A stretch of DNA of 37,580 bases, taken from contig JAKALA010000039.1 in NCBI GenBank assembly GCA_021813325.1, positions 1-37,580 on the forward strand, written 5' to 3'. The translations under genes were made by a program, and so were the position numbers. The notes beneath the pieces were generated by a model. It made no database searches and was not told the origin of the DNA. It worked only from the letters and a program-made list of their open reading frames with translations. This DNA is from a bacterium (GTDB taxonomy: Bacteria > Verrucomicrobiota > Verrucomicrobiia > Limisphaerales > UBA11358). Positions 16,214-24,644 of the stretch are shown in pieces (the stretch's first letter is position 1; each line of letters begins with the position of its first letter).

Positions 16214-17371
16214 GTGATCTATTACGATACCCACACCCTGAGCCTGAACCACCACGGCGAAGAGTTGTGCGGCGACCAGGTCAAGATCCTGCGCACGCCG
16301 GACAAGCTGTTGCTGGTGCTTTCCGACGGCCTGGGCAGCGGGGTCAAAGCCAACATTCTCGCCCGCCTGACGGCGGAAATCCTTGTGACCATGTTCCGCG
16401 AGCAGGTGCCGCTCAAGGACGTCCTGGAAACGGTCGTGGCCACGCTGCCGACCTGCAAGGTGCGGAACATCGCCTACGCCGCGTTCGTCGTGGTGGAGGT
16501 GGAACTGCCGGGGGGCCGTTTCCGGGTGGTGAATTTCGACTGTCCGTCGCCATTCCTGCTGCGCGCCGGCCAACGGGTGCCCTTGCCGGAACGCGGGGAA
16601 GATGTGCTGGGACGCCAGCTCCGGTTTTCGGAAGGCACGTTGGGATCGGGCGATTTTCTGGGCGTCATCAGTGACGGCGTGATGTATGCCGGGATGGGGG
16701 TGTTGATGAATTTTGGCTGGGGCCGCGAGCAGATCGGCGATTATCTGGAGCAAATCACCCGGCACCGCCCCGCATCCGCCGAAGCGGTCGTCCGGCGGCT
16801 CATGGATAAGACCCGCGGACTTTATTGCGGCGCACCCGGCGACGACGCCACGCTGGCCGGCATCCTGGTGCGCAAACCCAATCGCCTGATGGTTTTTACG
16901 GGTCCGCCCGCGGACCGGACTCGCGACGAGGAATGCGTCAACCGCCTGCTTGATTTCGACGGGCGCAAGGTTGTCTGCGGCGGCACCACCGGCAACATCG
17001 TGGCCGAGCATCTTGGCGAAATCGTCAAGATCGACTTCGGCACGTTGCGCGAGGACGTGCCCCCCATCGGCATGCTGATGGATCTGGACCTGATGACCGA
17101 AGGCGTGCTGACGCTGGCCAAAACGCTCCGCCTGCTCAAGGACAGCGGCGGCGACCGCCATCGCGTGCCCATGGACCGCAACGGCGCCTCGCTGCTGGCG
17201 CGGGAACTGTTGCGCGCCGATGAAATTTTTGTCCTCGCCGGCGAACAGGTGAATCCCTGCTACCACAATCCGCTGCTGCCACGGAATATTTCCATCCGTC
17301 ACAACCTTGTCGAGCAACTGGTCGAAGTTCTCACTGCCTGCCACAAAAATGTATCCATCGAGTGGTGCTGA
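16214..17371 (+). CDS. SpoIIE-family (PP2C-like) protein phosphatase
   Basis: About 385 residues. The N-terminal about 215 are a PP2C-like SpoIIE domain with metal-binding acids in EELCGDQV and VLSDGLGSGVKAN, then GDFLGVISDGVMYAG and the late APGDDATLAGILV motif. The C-terminal about 165 residues are a second domain (RLMVFTGPPADRTRDEECVNRLL, KVVCGGTTGNIVAEHLG). I have seen this domain attached to the SpoIIE proteins of [FeFe]-hydrogenase loci. Its function is unknown to me. The start is GTG 16214, with a GAAAAAGG about 6 bases upstream. A TTG at 16208 that overlaps the PAS stop is the alternative. It probably dephosphorylates an anti-anti-sigma-type partner, which is not in the window. Confidence 0.88.
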   Translation: MIYYDTHTLSLNHHGEELCGDQVKILRTPDKLLLVLSDGLGSGVKANILARLTAEILVTMFREQVPLKDVLETVVATLPTCKVRNIAYAAFVVVEVELPGGRFRVVNFDCPSPFLLRAGQRVPLPERGEDVLGRQLRFSEGTLGSGDFLGVISDGVMYAGMGVLMNFGWGREQIGDYLEQITRHRPASAEAVVRRLMDKTRGLYCGAPGDDATLAGILVRKPNRLMVFTGPPADRTRDEECVNRLLDFDGRKVVCGGTTGNIVAEHLGEIVKIDFGTLREDVPPIGMLMDLDLMTEGVLTLAKTLRLLKDSGGDRHRVPMDRNGASLLARELLRADEIFVLAGEQVNPCYHNPLLPRNISIRHNLVEQLVEVLTACHKNVSIEWC

Positions 17372-17526
17372 GGCCGCGATTGAAAAATCTTCCCGTGTAA
17401 AACAGTTCGACTGGCCGGCGTCTGATTTGCCGGCGGCAACCCTCCTGATATTGGCAATTTTCGGTCAGCCTTTTACCACATTTGTGCAGACAACATCTCT
17501 TATTCGATAAATAGATTATTTTACCT

Positions 17527-17874
17527 ATGTGTGCTCCCGTTTGCAAAACTCTTGCCGTCTCAACGGTTGTAGAAACCTCGCTTTGCGCGGGGTTGCTGTG
17601 GCGGTTGCCTCAGGATGGGTTGGCCTCGGCCTTGTTTGAGGGTGATTTTGAAACCGGTCTGGAGCAGTGGTCGGCCAACGCCGGCAACATTTACATCAAA
17701 CACGCCACGCGAATCAGCCCGCCAGACTGGCAGACGATCGCCGGTCCCTTGTCGGGGACGAACTGGAGTTTCACGCCGGGTCCACCCAAACTAGCGGCTA
17801 TTTCCGGTTGCGCAGTGAGTAAGCATACTAAATTGACCCCGGAAGCTTCACGGCCTCCGGGATTGTTTTGTTAA
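17527..17874 (+). pseudogene. truncated start of a secreted protein
   Basis: A 115-codon frame with a hydrophobic N-terminus, then ALFEGDFETGLEQWSANAG and PLSGTNWSFTPGP. These phrases are typical of Verrucomicrobial secreted proteins (a carbohydrate-binding-like opening and a WSFTPGP-type junction). Normal-looking coding composition stops near residue 90. The frame then runs through a terminator stem to a chance stop. It is most likely the decayed or truncated head of a larger exported protein. No homologous remainder is seen downstream. Confidence 0.45.
17838..17872 (+). terminator. intrinsic terminator
   Basis: CCCGGA-a-GC pairs with GC-c-TCCGGG around a TTCACG loop, followed by ATTGTTTTGTT. 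This is a good Rho-independent pattern upstream of the VgrG-chimera gene. It insulates that gene from the SpoIIE unit. Confidence 0.65.
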
Positions 17875-17970
17875 CTGGTTCGACCTGGAAAGAACCAGAT
17901 GTGAAAGATGATTTCAGAAGGAATTTGCCAATGACTTAAGTGATTTTTCAGCAAGCCCCATAACCCGATT

Positions 17971-17984
17971 CAGAAGGAAATACC
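17971..17984 (+). promoter_or_regulatory. ribosome binding site of the VgrG chimera
   Basis: CAGAAGGAAATACC directly precedes the ATG at 17985, with AGAAGG about 7 bases away. This supports the start that yields a signal peptide. A second copy of TTCAGAAGGAA at 17913 precedes a two-codon frame ATG-ACT-TAA (17931-17939). Confidence 0.6.
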
Positions 17985-20900
17985 ATGAACCTAAAAACCC
18001 CGGCAGTCGTTTTGACGATCGTCGCCCTGGGAATCTTTGCCGCTGCTCCCAGTGCTCCGGCCCAAGGAACAACTTTCACTTACCAGGGACGATTAAATGC
18101 TTCCGACGGTCCGGCGACCGGCGCCTACGATTTGCGGTTTGGCCTCTTCAACGCCGCCAGCGGCGGCACGCGGCTGGGCACTTTGCTGACGAATTCCGCC
18201 ACCACCGTGAGCAACGGTTTGTTCACCGTGACGCTGGACTTCGGGCCGGGCCAGTTTACAGGCGCAGATCGCTGGCTGGAGCTGGGCGTGCGCACGAACG
18301 GAAACGGCGCGTTCACCACGCTCGCGCCGCGGCAGCCCGTGACCGCGCAGCCCTATGCCATCATGGCTGGATCAGCCAGCAACCTGCTCGGCACACTGGC
18401 CAACGGTCAACTCGCCAACAGCACCGTTACGGTGGCGGCTGGCACCGGCTTGAGCGGCGGGGGCACAGTTGGTTTGGGCGGGTCAACCACTTTGAATAAC
18501 GCGGGGGTGCTCTTGGTGACCGGTAACCCTGATATTACTGCCACGACCGCCGGCGGAACGGTCACGTTGGGCAGCACGGCCACCAACGGCAACCTGCCCA
18601 ACCTGATCGTCAAACGTGACGGTTCTGGCGGATTTTCAGCGGGCAGCGTGATGTTGAGTTCCAATTTGTATTTGCCCAACGGGATCGCCAATGCGGGTCT
18701 GATTTACTCGGGAACCATGCCGATGCTGTTTGTCAGCGGAACGGGATCGGCGAATCTTTTTGCCGGCTATGGGGCGGGCAATTTAACCATGAGCGGCAGA
18801 TACAACACCGGCATTGGCTACGCGGTGCTCGATGCGGTGACAACCGGCGGCAACAATTCGGCTTTGGGGTATGGCGCGCTGGGCAGTAACACCACGGGCG
18901 GCGGCAACACCGCCGGCGGCGTCAATGCCATGCAGGCCAATACGGTCGGCAACTTCAATACCACCGTGGGCGCGGCGGCGCTTTATCGCAACACCAATGG
19001 CAGCGCCAACACGGTCGGTGGTTATGAAGCGATGTTTTCAGACAAGAGCGGTTCCAACAACACGGCCATTGGTTACATGGCCCTGTTCAGTCAAACCAAC
19101 GGGCAGGCGAACATCGCCCTGGGCTATCAGGCCGGTTACAACCTCACCGGTGGCGGTTCCAACATCATGATTGGTCATCCCGGCCTGGCTTCCGACACCA
19201 ACGTCATCCGCATCGGCTCAGGCCAGGCGCAGACCTACATCGCCGGACAGATTATTGGCGACGCGGCCGGACTGACAAATCTCAACGCCGCCAGCCTCAC
19301 CGGAATTTTGCCCGGCTTGACCGTGGATGACGGTGGCAGCGCCGCTTTCGATGCCTGCGTGGCGGCGGCCAGGTCGTTGAGCCAGGTCGAGACCGTTGCC
19401 TTCGGCTCCATGTCATTAATTTCTTCCAACAGCGGCGTGGCGCCGGGGATTTTATTTTCCTTGGACGGCACAACCACGGGCACCACCGTGGCGTTCGTCG
19501 GGCAAGAAGCGATTTCCGAACTCAGCGAATTTATTGTCGAAGTGGTGCTGCCGGGCGGGTCGCTGGTTCCCGACGCCCAACTCGGACGGCGCGGCTGCCT
19601 CACCATCAGCCGGAATGGCCAATCCAGCCAGTTCGCCGGCCTGGTCACCGGCTGCTCGCTCTCGTCGGATGACGGGACGAACATGCGATACACGTTTCGG
19701 CTTGAACCGCCGCTGGCCCGAATGGCGCTGACCGCTGACTACCGGATGTTTCAAAACCAAATGATTCCTGACATGGTGCGGGCGCTTTACACCGAGCTGA
19801 CCACCAATACCTGCACGGCCTCGCTCACCGGCAGTTACGCCACCCGCGATTCGGTTTTGCAATATGCCGAGACAAGCCTGAACTTCATCAGCCGGCTGAT
19901 GGAAGAGGAAGGCATTTTTTACTTTTTCGACACGGGGAGCACTCCCGGGATGATCCTGGGCGACAGTCCAGCGGCCTATCTGACCGCGCCTAATTCACCC
20001 TACAATTATTACGGCGATCAGGCCACCAATCCGCCGGCCAGCGTGGAATGTGTCCGCGCTTTTCGCAAGGCTGCCCATCAATCTTCCCAAACCGTGACGT
20101 GGCGTAATTACAACTTCGAGTCGCCCGCCACTACATTGCAAGGTTCCGCCATCGGCACGGATGGCCAGGGCACGCAGTTTTTATTTGGCGGACCGGATAT
20201 GACCAAAGCTGATCTCGATCAGCGTTCCAGATTGCGTGTGGAGCGCCAGGAGGCGGAACACAATCTTCTGACCGGCGTAGGCAACGCGCCCGATTTGCGG
20301 CCCGGTTACAGCTTTACCCTGGCCGACCAGACCAGCGCCGGTCTGAGCGGCAGTTACGTGGTGACATCCGTCCGGCACGGTGCTTTCCGGCGGATGACCA
20401 ATGGCGTGGCGAGTTTTTACTATGGCAGCGAATTCGAGGCGCTGCCGGCCACGCAAGTCTTTCGGCCGGCGTTAAAGACTTTCAAACCTCAGGCGCAACC
20501 GGCCTCCGCCGTCGTGACCGGCCCCGCTGGCGAGGAAATTTACACCGACAAATACGGCCGGGTGAAGGTGCAGTTTTTGTGGGATCGCTACGGGGCCAAG
20601 GACCAGTATTCCAGCGGCTGGGTGCGGGTTACCACGCCTTGGGCCGGCCATAATTGGGGCATGCTCTTCATTCCACGCATCGGCACCGAAGTCATGGTGG
20701 ATTTTGCGCAGGGTGATCCCGACAAGCCGGTCATCATCGGCAGTCTTTACAATGCGGTCAACATGCCCCCGTATGCGCTGCCCACCGATAAAACCCAAAG
20801 TGGCATCAAGACGCGATCCTCCAATGGCGGCACGGCCGCCAACGCCAATGAAATTCGTTTCGAGGACAAGAAAGGTTCGGAAGAACTGCTGATTCACGCG

Positions 20901-21944
20901 GAAAAAAACATGACGCAAGAAGCCGAAAATGATTTAACTGCCACGATCGGCCACGACGCCACGCTCACCGTAGGGAATGAACTGATCATCGGGGCCGGCA
21001 ATAACTTTCGTCTCAATGCCGCCCAAGGACTGGGCATCAATACTGCCAACGATTCCGCCTACGCGTTAAACGTTCTTGGGACCGTGAAAGGCACGGCTTT
21101 TGTTGGCGACGGTTCAGGGCTAACAGGTTTGCCCGCCAATACGGCACTGCTCAATTCCAATCAAACCTTCACGGCGCTTGCCAGCTTCACCGGGCCGGTC
21201 AATTTCTACAACACCTTCCAATTTTATGCCGGGGGATTTCTCAATGACCAGGATCTGCACCTGCGCAACGACGGCTATCACGGCGTCGGCTGGTATGGCA
21301 TAGGAAAGCCTTTTGCGGATAATCTCGTGAACGGTCCGGTGTTATACGGTTTCTCCGGCGGCGCGCTGGGAGCGAAAAATTTTACCAGCACCAATCTGGC
21401 GCTCAACTGGACCGCCGCCGGCACCGTGGGCATCGCCACCGGCACCAACGCTCCCGCCGCCACGCTCGACGTGAATGGCGATACGAGGTTGCGCGGCATG
21501 ATCCGCTCGGGGGCCGAAAGCGCGCTCATCGAAGCTCCCAGCCCGGCGGGCCTCGTGGTGCGGCGCGTCAACACCACTTCACTTGCCTCCAACACCGTGG
21601 TGGCTTTGACCCGCACCTACAACAACACGGCCAATATCACCCTGGTGCGCGATGGCACGGCGGGCGGATTTCAAATTCAATACCCCGCGTCTCCCGGTTA
21701 TCTCACGATTGCCTGCCTGGGCATGGATGCCAGCGGCAATCCGCGGAATTATTACACCACGCTGGCCAATCCGTCTTCCGCGGGCGCGGTGCAAATTTAC
21801 GCCGACGCGCAAAATCTCGTTCACTTCGAGTGCACCTTTGGCATCACTCACCTGGCGAACCGGCATTTGACCCAGGTAACCCTGTCCCGCTTCGGCACGG
21901 ATTACACGTGGTCCGGCACCTTGAATTCCACCTATAACCAGTAA
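17985..21944 (+). CDS. secreted fibre/VgrG chimera (T6SS/phage spike module inside an adhesin-like protein)
   Basis: 1319 residues, one open frame. The parts are: a Sec signal peptide (about 1-27, ending APSAPAQG); the Verrucomicrobial fibre opening (about 30-130, FTYQGRL to QPYAIMAGSA); a low-complexity Gly/Thr linker; and seven or so head-type repeats (about 270-400, NTAIGYMAL, ANIALGYQAGYNL) like trimeric adhesin or tail-fibre heads. A complete VgrG follows (about 445-1000): gp27-like barrels (EAISELSEFIVEVVLP, GLVTGCSLSSD), RLMEEEGIFYFF, then the gp5-OB part (IYTDKYGRVKVQFLWDR, WAGHNWGMLFIPRIGTEVMV and GDPDKPVIIGSLYNA) and the needle start (NEIRFEDKKGSEELLIHAEKNM). A second fibre region (about 1014-1319, FVGDGSGLTGLP, ATLDVNGDTRLRGMI) ends it. 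VgrG proteins normally lack a signal peptide and are loaded in the cytoplasm. No other T6SS or phage-tail gene is near. Likely cell-surface or exported. Confidence 0.88.
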   Translation: MNLKTPAVVLTIVALGIFAAAPSAPAQGTTFTYQGRLNASDGPATGAYDLRFGLFNAASGGTRLGTLLTNSATTVSNGLFTVTLDFGPGQFTGADRWLELGVRTNGNGAFTTLAPRQPVTAQPYAIMAGSASNLLGTLANGQLANSTVTVAAGTGLSGGGTVGLGGSTTLNNAGVLLVTGNPDITATTAGGTVTLGSTATNGNLPNLIVKRDGSGGFSAGSVMLSSNLYLPNGIANAGLIYSGTMPMLFVSGTGSANLFAGYGAGNLTMSGRYNTGIGYAVLDAVTTGGNNSALGYGALGSNTTGGGNTAGGVNAMQANTVGNFNTTVGAAALYRNTNGSANTVGGYEAMFSDKSGSNNTAIGYMALFSQTNGQANIALGYQAGYNLTGGGSNIMIGHPGLASDTNVIRIGSGQAQTYIAGQIIGDAAGLTNLNAASLTGILPGLTVDDGGSAAFDACVAAARSLSQVETVAFGSMSLISSNSGVAPGILFSLDGTTTGTTVAFVGQEAISELSEFIVEVVLPGGSLVPDAQLGRRGCLTISRNGQSSQFAGLVTGCSLSSDDGTNMRYTFRLEPPLARMALTADYRMFQNQMIPDMVRALYTELTTNTCTASLTGSYATRDSVLQYAETSLNFISRLMEEEGIFYFFDTGSTPGMILGDSPAAYLTAPNSPYNYYGDQATNPPASVECVRAFRKAAHQSSQTVTWRNYNFESPATTLQGSAIGTDGQGTQFLFGGPDMTKADLDQRSRLRVERQEAEHNLLTGVGNAPDLRPGYSFTLADQTSAGLSGSYVVTSVRHGAFRRMTNGVASFYYGSEFEALPATQVFRPALKTFKPQAQPASAVVTGPAGEEIYTDKYGRVKVQFLWDRYGAKDQYSSGWVRVTTPWAGHNWGMLFIPRIGTEVMVDFAQGDPDKPVIIGSLYNAVNMPPYALPTDKTQSGIKTRSSNGGTAANANEIRFEDKKGSEELLIHAEKNMTQEAENDLTATIGHDATLTVGNELIIGAGNNFRLNAAQGLGINTANDSAYALNVLGTVKGTAFVGDGSGLTGLPANTALLNSNQTFTALASFTGPVNFYNTFQFYAGGFLNDQDLHLRNDGYHGVGWYGIGKPFADNLVNGPVLYGFSGGALGAKNFTSTNLALNWTAAGTVGIATGTNAPAATLDVNGDTRLRGMIRSGAESALIEAPSPAGLVVRRVNTTSLASNTVVALTRTYNNTANITLVRDGTAGGFQIQYPASPGYLTIACLGMDASGNPRNYYTTLANPSSAGAVQIYADAQNLVHFECTFGITHLANRHLTQVTLSRFGTDYTWSGTLNSTYNQ

Positions 21945-22419
21945 GTGAAAATTCCGGAGGCCATTGCTGACTTCCAGGCCTGTGGGCTTTTGGCGGAGCG
22001 TGTCACTCCGGGCGTGCCGCAGGGACCGTCCGCAAGGTCTCGCTTGATCTTCTTGAGCGCGCTCAAGCCCGCGTCAACCGCGTTCTTGCCAAGCTGTTGC
22101 CCAATGCGCGGTGAACACAAACAATCCCCGCGCTTGCCGTCCGCCGCCGATGGCCTTATCTGGTTCCAGCGCTCACCCAGGCCATGAACAGCGCGCCGTC
22201 CATCGCCCCGCCAAATGCCTGTGGTCCCTTCAGCCACACGCCGGCAATCATCGTGGTCGTTTGATAATATCCGTGCGGCACCGGACAGGCCAGCCGCTGG
22301 CCGCCGGGACTGCGCCCGTGGCGGCGAGTCATCTGCGTGTTGGCCCGCTGTCATCCAGGAATAACCCTGGTGGCGTATTTGCGGCGCGATCCGGTGGTGC
22401 CCGAACTATTGAGGATTCG
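21945..22419. other. transposon-relic region, part unassigned
   Basis: Between the VgrG chimera stop and the IS1380-type fragment. 21945-22155 has frames on both strands but nothing I can name. One plus-strand stretch reads KVSLDLLERAQARVNRVLAK before a stop near 22114. 22156-22366 is the IS630-type relic. Confidence 0.45.
22156..22366 (-). mobile_element. IS630-family transposase fragment (pseudogene)
   Basis: Read on the minus strand, the central part of an IS630 DDE transposase is recognisable: LFLDDSG, then (after a one-base loss near 22342) ANTQMTRRHGRSPGGQRL, VPHGYYQTTTMIAGV and GAMDGALFMAWV. The order and spacing match IS630/Tc1-type enzymes around the first and second catalytic acids. 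It is frameshifted and cut at both ends, so dead. It lies in opposite orientation to the adjacent IS1380-type fragment. Confidence 0.72.
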
Positions 22420-23013
22420 TCGGGTGGCTTGGTGTGGCCGACCACCGAGGTGCCCGGCACCAAAGTGGCCCAACTGGAATACCAATCCAGGCGTTGGCCC
22501 CACCCGCGCCGACTGGTGCTGATCCGCCACCGCGAGCGGGAGGATGAAGGCCGCGTGGACAGACGGTTACTGGACGTGCCGGGTTATCGTTTTCAAGCAC
22601 TGGTGACCAGTCTGTCGGCGAGCACGCATCCGCCCCTGGCGGTGCGTTACTACCATGGCCAGGCTGACTGCGAAAACGTCATCAAGGAGCTCCAGTCGGG
22701 CTTTGCCTGGCCGGCGTTATGTCCAGAAAAGTTCCGGGCCAGCGAGGCGGCGTTAAGCCTGGCCACGCTGACCTATAACCTGACCGTCTTGTTCCAACGG
22801 CACCTTGGCTGGCAGCAAAAGGTGACGATCCACTCGCTCCGCTTTTGGCGCTTCATAACGACGGGCGGGGCAAGTCGCCCTCAAGGCAAAACCACCATCA
22901 AATTGGCCGTCCCCAAACAGAAACGCAACTGGTGGCACCGTTTATGGAAAAAGATCTTGTCCCCCTTTCCCAACGGCAATGCAGTCGAAAATCAACCAGC
23001 TTTCACCAGCTAA
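22420..23013 (+). mobile_element. IS1380-family transposase, C-terminal fragment (pseudogene)
   Basis: About 197 codons matching the C-terminal third of IS1380-type DDE transposases: GYRFQALVTSLSAS, VRYYHGQADCENVIKEL (containing the catalytic Glu region), SEAALSLATLTYNLTVLFQ, RHLGWQQKVTIHSLRFW, GKTTIKLAVP and LSPFPNGNAVEN. The true C-terminus seems present. The N-terminal two thirds, including the first Asp motifs, are missing or scrambled by the IS630 relic upstream. The fragment has no start of its own and must be inactive. Confidence 0.85.
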
Positions 23014-23019
23014 ATTACC

Positions 23020-23190
23020 ATGAAAAATCAACCTCGACTACAGGCTTCCGGTTCAGCGCGGCAAGCAGAGATTTTCCACGAGCGGAATATGGCGCCCAGC
23101 CTGCCACGCAAACTCGCGCCCAAAACGCAGAAGAAGAACAAGCGAGCCATCACCGAATCCCTGCTTTCCAAGCTGGTGCTGATGAATTAG
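23020..23190 (+). CDS. possible 56-aa basic protein ahead of miaB
   Basis: ATG at 23020 opens a 56-codon frame ending 20 bases before the miaB start. The product is basic, with a KLAPKTQKKNKRAI stretch and a C-terminal hydrophobic helix-like end (ITESLLSKLVLMN). The family is not recognised. The short spacing to miaB is suggestive, but the frame lies at the edge of an IS relic and may be chance. Confidence 0.3.
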   Translation: MKNQPRLQASGSARQAEIFHERNMAPSLPRKLAPKTQKKNKRAITESLLSKLVLMN

Positions 23191-23210
23191 ATTCGCGGAC
23201 TCTCGAAATT

Positions 23211-24596
23211 ATGCCGAGTGTTTACATCAAAACTTACGGTTGCCAGATGAACGAGCGCGACAGCGAAGCGGTTGCCGCCCAACTCGTGGCCAAGGGTTAT
23301 ACCCTCGCCAAATCCGAGGCGGCTGCCGATGTCGTGCTGCTCAACACGTGTAGCGTTCGTGATTTTGCCGAGCAAAAGGCCGTCAATAAAATGCGCAACG
23401 TCGTCGGCACGGCGCGAAGTGAAAAGCGGGACCAAATTGTCGGTTTCATGGGGTGCATGGCGCAGAGCCGGGGCCGGGAATTGATTGATAAGTTGCCGGA
23501 TGTGGACTTGGTGCTCGGCACGCAAAAATTTCATCGGGCGGCGGAATACATTGAGGAACTGCTCGCCGGCAGACGCGACAAAATTGTTGATACAGAAGCC
23601 GAGGCCAAAAGCGAAGCGGCCATTCGCGAACATTTGTTGAATGGCAGCGCCAAGACTTCGGTGTCGGCTTTTGTCAGCATCATGCAGGGCTGCAACCAGC
23701 ATTGCACCTTCTGCATCGTGCCCAGCACCCGAGGCGAAGAACGCAGCCGGACCATTCCTGACATTGTTTCCGAATGTCGCGAACTGGTTTCGCGGGGGGT
23801 CAAAGAGATCACCTTGCTGGGCCAGATCGTGACGAGCTACGGCAAACGCTTTTCGGCTGCTGAACTATTTGGCGGGACGAGCGTCCCCGCGAGCCGCTCA
23901 GATAAATCGGCTTTTGTGCAACTGCTCGAAGCCGTTCATGAGATGGATGGCTTGGGACGTCTTCGTTTCACTTCGCCGCATCCAAGGGGTTATGGAGACG
24001 ATTTGGTGGAAGCTTATGCGCGGCTGCCGAAGCTTTGCGAAAGTGCCCACATACCGCTGCAAAGCGGCAGTGATCGCATCTTGAAATTGATGCATCGCGG
24101 TTACACGCGGGAGAAGTTTTTAGGCATCATTCGGAAGTTGCGGCAGGCCCGGCCCAACATCGGAATTTACACGGACATCATCGTGGGATTTCCGGGTGAG
24201 ACGGATGCGGATTTCGAGCAGACGATGTCATTATGCCGCGAGGTGGAATTCGACAACGCCTACATTTTCAAATACTCGCCGCGCCGCGATACGCCGGCCG
24301 CCGACATGCCGGATCAGGTGCCGCAGAAAGTTCGTGAAGAGCGAAATCATCGGTTGCTGGAGTTGGTGAATGAAATAGCTGCTCGCAAATATGATGCCTT
24401 TATTGGAAAACAGGTCCAAATTCTCGTCGAAGGTCCCAGCAAGAAGAACGCGGCCCGCTATACCGGTCGCACGCGCTGTAATAGAATCGTGCTGTTTGAC
24501 GGCAGTGCAAGGCACCATGGTCAACTCATGGATGTGAAGATCGAACGCACCGGATCGTTTACGCTTTATGGCGATCCGGCGGTAGTGAACCTGTAA
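23211..24596 (+). CDS. miaB: tRNA-2-methylthio-N6-isopentenyladenosine synthase
   Basis: A 461-residue radical-SAM methylthiotransferase acting on i6A37 of tRNAs. The N-terminal UPF0004 domain has VYIKTYGCQMNERDSE, NTCSVRDFAEQK and GCMAQSRG, which hold its three cluster Cys. The radical-SAM motif is C161-x3-C165-x2-C168 (GCNQHCTFCIVP). A C-terminal TRAM domain ends it (VQILVEGPSKKN to VKIERTGSFTLYG). The frame is open far upstream through the IS relic, but the ATG at 23211 gives the conserved MPSVYIKTYG start. The usual LGQNV motif reads LGQIV (Ile206). It is convergent with dxs, 48 bases between stops. Confidence 0.96.
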   Translation: MPSVYIKTYGCQMNERDSEAVAAQLVAKGYTLAKSEAAADVVLLNTCSVRDFAEQKAVNKMRNVVGTARSEKRDQIVGFMGCMAQSRGRELIDKLPDVDLVLGTQKFHRAAEYIEELLAGRRDKIVDTEAEAKSEAAIREHLLNGSAKTSVSAFVSIMQGCNQHCTFCIVPSTRGEERSRTIPDIVSECRELVSRGVKEITLLGQIVTSYGKRFSAAELFGGTSVPASRSDKSAFVQLLEAVHEMDGLGRLRFTSPHPRGYGDDLVEAYARLPKLCESAHIPLQSGSDRILKLMHRGYTREKFLGIIRKLRQARPNIGIYTDIIVGFPGETDADFEQTMSLCREVEFDNAYIFKYSPRRDTPAADMPDQVPQKVREERNHRLLELVNEIAARKYDAFIGKQVQILVEGPSKKNAARYTGRTRCNRIVLFDGSARHHGQLMDVKIERTGSFTLYGDPAVVNL

Positions 24597-24644
24597 ATTC
24601 TTCCAAGATTTCAGCGCCGTCTTTGCCCGCTAAAACCGCGCGTG

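Larger units (their letters stand above)
17372..17984. other. 613-bp region without an intact gene
   Basis: Contains an AT-rich stretch near 17495-17525, a relic frame (17527-17874), a terminator (17838-17872) and the leader of the VgrG chimera. Near 17414-17434 two GCCGGC copies could pair, without a T-run. No RNA gene recognised. Confidence 0.5.

Noticed and set aside
16109-17344. 411-codon minus-strand frame opposite the SpoIIE gene
   Set aside because: Antisense shadow; His/Gln-rich composition typical of reverse-complement reading.
17414-17434. GCCGGC...GCCGGC hairpin after the SpoIIE gene as a terminator
   Set aside because: Six-bp stem made of a self-complementary word, no T-run.
17985-21944. 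Calling a type VI secretion locus or prophage
   Set aside because: Only the VgrG module is present; no sheath, tube, baseplate, ClpV, capsid or integrase genes in the window.
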